Positions 5,529 through 7,707 of a stretch of 7,707 bases of DNA are shown one piece after another. The stretch lies in the NCBI GenBank assembly GCA_022776205.1, contig JALFIK010000093.1:1-7707 (forward strand), given 5' to 3'. Positions within the stretch are counted from its first letter, which is position 1, and each line of letters begins with the position of its first letter. Under the pieces are notes generated by a model. It saw only the letters and a list, made by a program, of their open reading frames with translations, had not been told where the DNA came from and ran no database searches. Source of the DNA: Eubacterium sp. GTDB lineage: Bacteria; Bacillota; Clostridia; Lachnospirales; Lachnospiraceae. Both the position numbers and the translations under genes were made by a program.

Positions 5529-6884
5529 CTAAAATGGAGATTTTCTTCCTCCAAAGCCAAAACCGCCTCTTCTGCGGCCGCCCTTGCCTATGAATCCGCT
5601 CATCTGCTTCATCATCTTTCTGGACTGGTCAAACTGTTTGCACAGTTTGTTTACTTCCTGAAGGCTCACTCCGGAGCCCTGGGCGATTCTCTTCTTTCTC
5701 GAAGGATTTAACAGATTCGGGTTTGCCCGCTCTGCCGGTGTCATGGAATAAATCATCGCCTCGATACGGCTTAGTGCACTGTCGTCCACATCCACATTCT
5801 TAAGCTGACTTCCCACACCCGGAAGCATGGATAAAATCTCTGTCAGGCTTCCCATCTTCTTAATCTGCTGCATCTGGGAGAGAAAGTCATCAAAACCATA
5901 CTCCGCCTTGCGGATCTTTTGTTCTAACTTTTTCGCCTCTTCCTCGTCCACGGCATTCTCCGCTTTCTCGATGAGGGTAAAGACATCTCCCATTCCAAGT
6001 ATTCTGCTTGTCATACGGTCCGGATAAAACTGCTGGAGATCTTCCAGTTTCTCACCCATACCCACATATAAAATCGGTTTCCCGGTTACGGCACGAATGG
6101 AAAGGGCCGCTCCGCCACGGGTATCACCGTCAAGCTTTGTTAAAATCACACCGTCAATGCCGACCTTCTCCTCGAAACTCTTCGCCACATTCACCGCATC
6201 CTGTCCGGTCATGGCATCCACAACGAGCACTGTCTGGGTCACATCAACATTTTCTTTAATATTCTTAAGTTCCTCCATCATGGATTCATCCACATGAAGA
6301 CGTCCCGCAGTATCCAGAATTACTATGTTATTACCGTTTTCCCTCGCATGTTCAATGGAGGCTTTCGCAATATCCACCGGATTCTGTTTGTCTCCCATGG
6401 AGAAAACCGGAACTCCCTGTTTGGCTCCGTTAACTTCGAGCTGTTTAATGGCAGCCGGACGATAAACGTCACAGGCAACCAGCAATGGTTTCTTTCCTTT
6501 CTTCTTAAGCTGTCCGGCAATCTTGGCACAGGTTGTCGTCTTACCGGCACCCTGAAGTCCTGCCATAAGAAAAACCGTGATCTCATTTCCCGGAAGGATC
6601 ACAAGCTCTGTCGTCTTAGAGCCCATCAGGGCTTCCATCTCTTCTTTCACGATCTTGATCACCATCTGGCCCGGATTCAGCCCGGTAAGTACATCCTGCC
6701 CTACCGCCCGGTCCGTCACGGTCTTTACGAAAGACTTTACCACACGGAAATTAACATCTGCCTCAAGCAGGGCCCGCTTTACTTCCTTCATGGCCTCCTT
6801 CACATCGGCCTCGGTAAGACGTCCCTTGCTTCTTAAATTCCGAAAGACATTCTGCAATTTATCTGTAAGGCTCTCAAATGCCAT
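5529..6884 (-). CDS. ffh: Signal recognition particle protein Ffh (SRP54)
   Basis: GTPase that, with the small SRP RNA, binds signal sequences at the ribosome exit and delivers them to FtsY and the translocon. The 451-residue protein is complete. The four-helix N domain (1-90) includes the ALLEADVN motif at about 38-45. The G domain carries the P-loop GLQGAGKTT (109-117), DVYRPAA (139-145), DTAGR (191-195) and TKLDGD (249-254). The methionine-rich M domain (about 325-435) includes MLPGVG and the RNA-binding SRKKRIAQGSG (395-405). The last 20 residues are rich in Gly, Arg and Phe. GGGAG lies about 10 bases before the ATG, 18 bases after ylxM, the standard partner gene. The SRP RNA gene is not in this window. 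Confidence 0.98.
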   Translation of the reverse strand: MAFESLTDKLQNVFRNLRSKGRLTEADVKEAMKEVKRALLEADVNFRVVKSFVKTVTDRAVGQDVLTGLNPGQMVIKIVKEEMEALMGSKTTELVILPGNEITVFLMAGLQGAGKTTTCAKIAGQLKKKGKKPLLVACDVYRPAAIKQLEVNGAKQGVPVFSMGDKQNPVDIAKASIEHARENGNNIVILDTAGRLHVDESMMEELKNIKENVDVTQTVLVVDAMTGQDAVNVAKSFEEKVGIDGVILTKLDGDTRGGAALSIRAVTGKPILYVGMGEKLEDLQQFYPDRMTSRILGMGDVFTLIEKAENAVDEEEAKKLEQKIRKAEYGFDDFLSQMQQIKKMGSLTEILSMLPGVGSQLKNVDVDDSALSRIEAMIYSMTPAERANPNLLNPSRKKRIAQGSGVSLQEVNKLCKQFDQSRKMMKQMSGFIGKGGRRRGGFGFGGRKSPF

Positions 6885-6902
6885 AAATCATTCTCCCTGC
6901 TC

Positions 6903-7259
6903 TTAATACTCCTCCAGTATACTGCTGGATAACTCTGCAATCTCCGCAATCTTCTCATGAATCAGTGTCCTGTCTTCACAATCCTCAATCTCCCTTGCAC
7001 AGGAATGGATGGCAGCCACTGTCTTCTTTACCTGCTGAAAATTCTCCACGAGATGGAGCCGGCTCTCATAATCCGAAAGAATCTTTTCGCATCGCCGGAT
7101 CAGATCATGCACGCCCTGCCTGCTGATTCCAAGAAGCTCTGCCAGCTCGGAATAGGACAGGTCGTTCTGTATATATTCTCCATATACCTTTTTCTGATGT
7201 TGTGTCAGTAACTCTCCATAAAAATCAAACAGTAATGATTTCTCCAAAATTCTGTCCAA
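6903..7259 (-). CDS. ylxM: YlxM, helix-turn-helix accessory protein of the SRP pathway
   Basis: Small protein of the YlxM/p13 family. In streptococci YlxM affects SRP function and FtsY activity, and the helix-turn-helix resembles sigma factor region 4. Starting from the chosen codon, the 118-residue protein begins MDRILEKSLLFDFYGELLT, followed by the helix-turn-helix at about 34-62 (LSYSELAELLGISRQGVHDL) and a helical, acidic C-terminus. The TTG at 7259 is preferred because GAGGTGA lies 5 bases upstream and relatives begin at this residue. A GTG three codons earlier (7268) is an alternative but would overlap that binding site. It is the first gene of the ffh operon, directly behind a consensus promoter and an inverted repeat. 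Whether it regulates its own operon is an open inference. Confidence 0.92.
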   Translation of the reverse strand: MDRILEKSLLFDFYGELLTQHQKKVYGEYIQNDLSYSELAELLGISRQGVHDLIRRCEKILSDYESRLHLVENFQQVKKTVAAIHSCAREIEDCEDRTLIHEKIAEIAELSSSILEEY

Positions 7260-7272
7260 TTTACTCACCTCA

Positions 7273-7294
7273 TGTAAAGTACTTTTGCTTTACA
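7273..7294 (-). promoter_or_regulatory. Inverted repeat at the predicted start of the ylxM transcript
   Basis: TGTAAAG (7288-7294) and CTTTACA (7273-7279) form a perfect 7-bp inverted repeat with an 8-base loop. It starts at about +1 of the promoter and ends 2 bases before the ribosome binding site. It could be an operator or a protective hairpin at the RNA 5' end. No T run follows, so it is not a terminator. Confidence 0.55.
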
Positions 7295-7301
7295 GGTTGA
7301 T

Positions 7302-7330
7302 ATTATATAGAACCTTCTTATGTTTGTCAA
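7302..7330 (-). promoter_or_regulatory. Consensus vegetative promoter of the ylxM-ffh operon
   Basis: TTGACA (7325-7330) and TATAAT (7302-7307) are perfect matches to both boxes with the ideal 17-base spacer. Transcription should start near 7295, giving a leader of about 35 bases. This is the strongest promoter in the window. Confidence 0.92.
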
Positions 7331-7380
7331 GTAATTTTCCTTGATTTTTTTCATCTTCCAAAAATTTTTTTATTTACATG

Positions 7381-7415
7381 AAAAAGGGATGCCGGCCACA
7401 CGGGGTCGGCATCCC
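7381..7415 (-). terminator. Intrinsic terminator of the rubrerythrin gene
   Basis: On the minus strand GGGATGCCG pairs with CGGCATCCC, extended inward to 12 pairs by a G-U and two G-C pairs. Five T follow at 7381-7385. It stops transcripts from the rubrerythrin side before the ylxM promoter. Confidence 0.88.
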
Positions 7416-7504
7416 AGAAAGGGGAGGATATAAGTTTTTCCTGACGACTGTCCTTTTCCGGTTTCTTACCGGACATTATCATTATGTCCCCCTTTTTTAT
7501 TTTT
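7416..7504. other. Unassigned structured intergenic element
   Basis: Between the rubrerythrin stop and its terminator lies a stretch that can fold on either strand. On the + strand 7418-7433 pairs with 7482-7495 (14 pairs, two single bulges) and encloses a hairpin TCCGG/CCGGA (7457-7473). A run of T from 7493 follows. On the minus strand the same stem has one A-C mismatch, and ATGTCC (7471-7476) can pair with GGACAT (7484-7489) or, by its TGTCC part, with GGACA (7449-7453). It may be a 3' UTR RNA of the rubrerythrin message or a + strand RNA ending in its own terminator. I recognise no known family. Confidence 0.35.
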
Positions 7505-7522
7505 ATTCATCTTTCGCAAATT

Positions 7523-7707
7523 CTAGTAGTTCTCTGCCTTAATCTGGAAATAGGACTGTGGATGATCACAGATTGGGCATACTTCCGGTGCTTTCTTTCC
7601 AATGCAGATATGTCCGCAGTTTGCACACTGCCAGATAGTATCTCCGTCTCTGGAGAATACGATTTCTTTCTTCACATTGTCAAGAAGCTTTAAATATCTC
7701 TGCTCAT
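7523..7707 (-). CDS. rbr: Rubrerythrin, C-terminal 60 residues (5' end outside window)
   Basis: Rubrerythrins are non-haem iron proteins that reduce hydrogen peroxide in anaerobes. Only the C-terminal rubredoxin-like domain is present. It carries a CxxC pair (CANC, residues 27-30 of the fragment) and a second one (CPIC, 43-46) that bind one iron, with IWQCANCGH and KKAPEVCPICDHPQSYF around them. The fragment begins EQRYLKLLDNVK, the usual link from the missing di-iron ferritin-like domain, which would take about 130 residues. The gene ends in TAG and is followed by an intergenic stretch and a terminator. It is unrelated in function to the ribosomal operon. A freestanding rubredoxin would lack the EQRYLKLL linker, so rubrerythrin is the better call. 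Confidence 0.92.
   Translation of the reverse strand, partial: EQRYLKLLDNVKKEIVFSRDGDTIWQCANCGHICIGKKAPEVCPICDHPQSYFQIKAENY

Noticed and set aside
7351..7482. A 43-codon minus-strand frame after rubrerythrin, starting MIMSGKKPEK, with GGGGG five bases upstream
   Set aside because: It runs straight through the strong terminator at 7381-7415, so the message would usually end before the stop codon. Its sequence resembles no known protein and the apparent binding site is part of a stem.
7416..7504. The small SRP RNA gene (ffs) near ffh
   Set aside because: The conserved SRP RNA loop with its GGAAG-type motif and asymmetric internal loop is not recognisable in either strand of this stretch.

Overview
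The window is a housekeeping stretch from a low-to-moderate GC anaerobic Firmicute, most likely a clostridium of the Lachnospiraceae type. The signs are strong AGGAGG-like ribosome binding sites, consensus vegetative promoters (one is exactly TTGACA-N17-TATAAT), the Firmicute order ylxM-ffh-rpsP-khpA-rimM-trmD-rplS followed by lepB, ylqF and rnhB, and a rubrerythrin next door. Every gene I can support lies on the minus strand, so the biological order runs from high to low coordinates.

From right to left: the 3' end of a rubrerythrin gene (7523-7707) is followed by a structured intergenic stretch and an intrinsic terminator (7381-7415). A consensus promoter (7302-7330) then drives ylxM and ffh (signal recognition particle), rpsP (ribosomal protein S16) and khpA (KH-domain RNA chaperone). 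A strong terminator (4905-4944) separates khpA from rimM-trmD, which maturate the 30S subunit and make m1G37 in tRNA. A separate promoter (3556-3584) and a structured leader precede rplS (ribosomal protein L19), and a further terminator follows it (3085-3114). Beyond that is a tightly packed, partly overlapping run: lepB, ylqF/rbgA, a second lepB, a third lepB and rnhB, which leaves the window at position 1.

The genes share one theme: making ribosomes (S16, L19, RimM, RbgA, TrmD, KhpA) and exporting what they make (Ffh/YlxM targeting, three type I signal peptidases). The least ordinary points are: the signal peptidase family expanded to three copies, two of them recent tandem duplicates; the division of a classical operon by a terminator and an internal promoter, which separates low-abundance enzymes from high-abundance ribosomal proteins; inverted repeats at or near the predicted transcription starts of ylxM and rplS; and an unassigned structured element downstream of rubrerythrin. 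I found no mobile element, CRISPR array, tRNA, rRNA or obviously novel multi-gene system.

Several gene starts are placed inside the longest open frame because a good ribosome binding site and family N-termini point there: ylxM, rpsP, rplS, ylqF and the second lepB.
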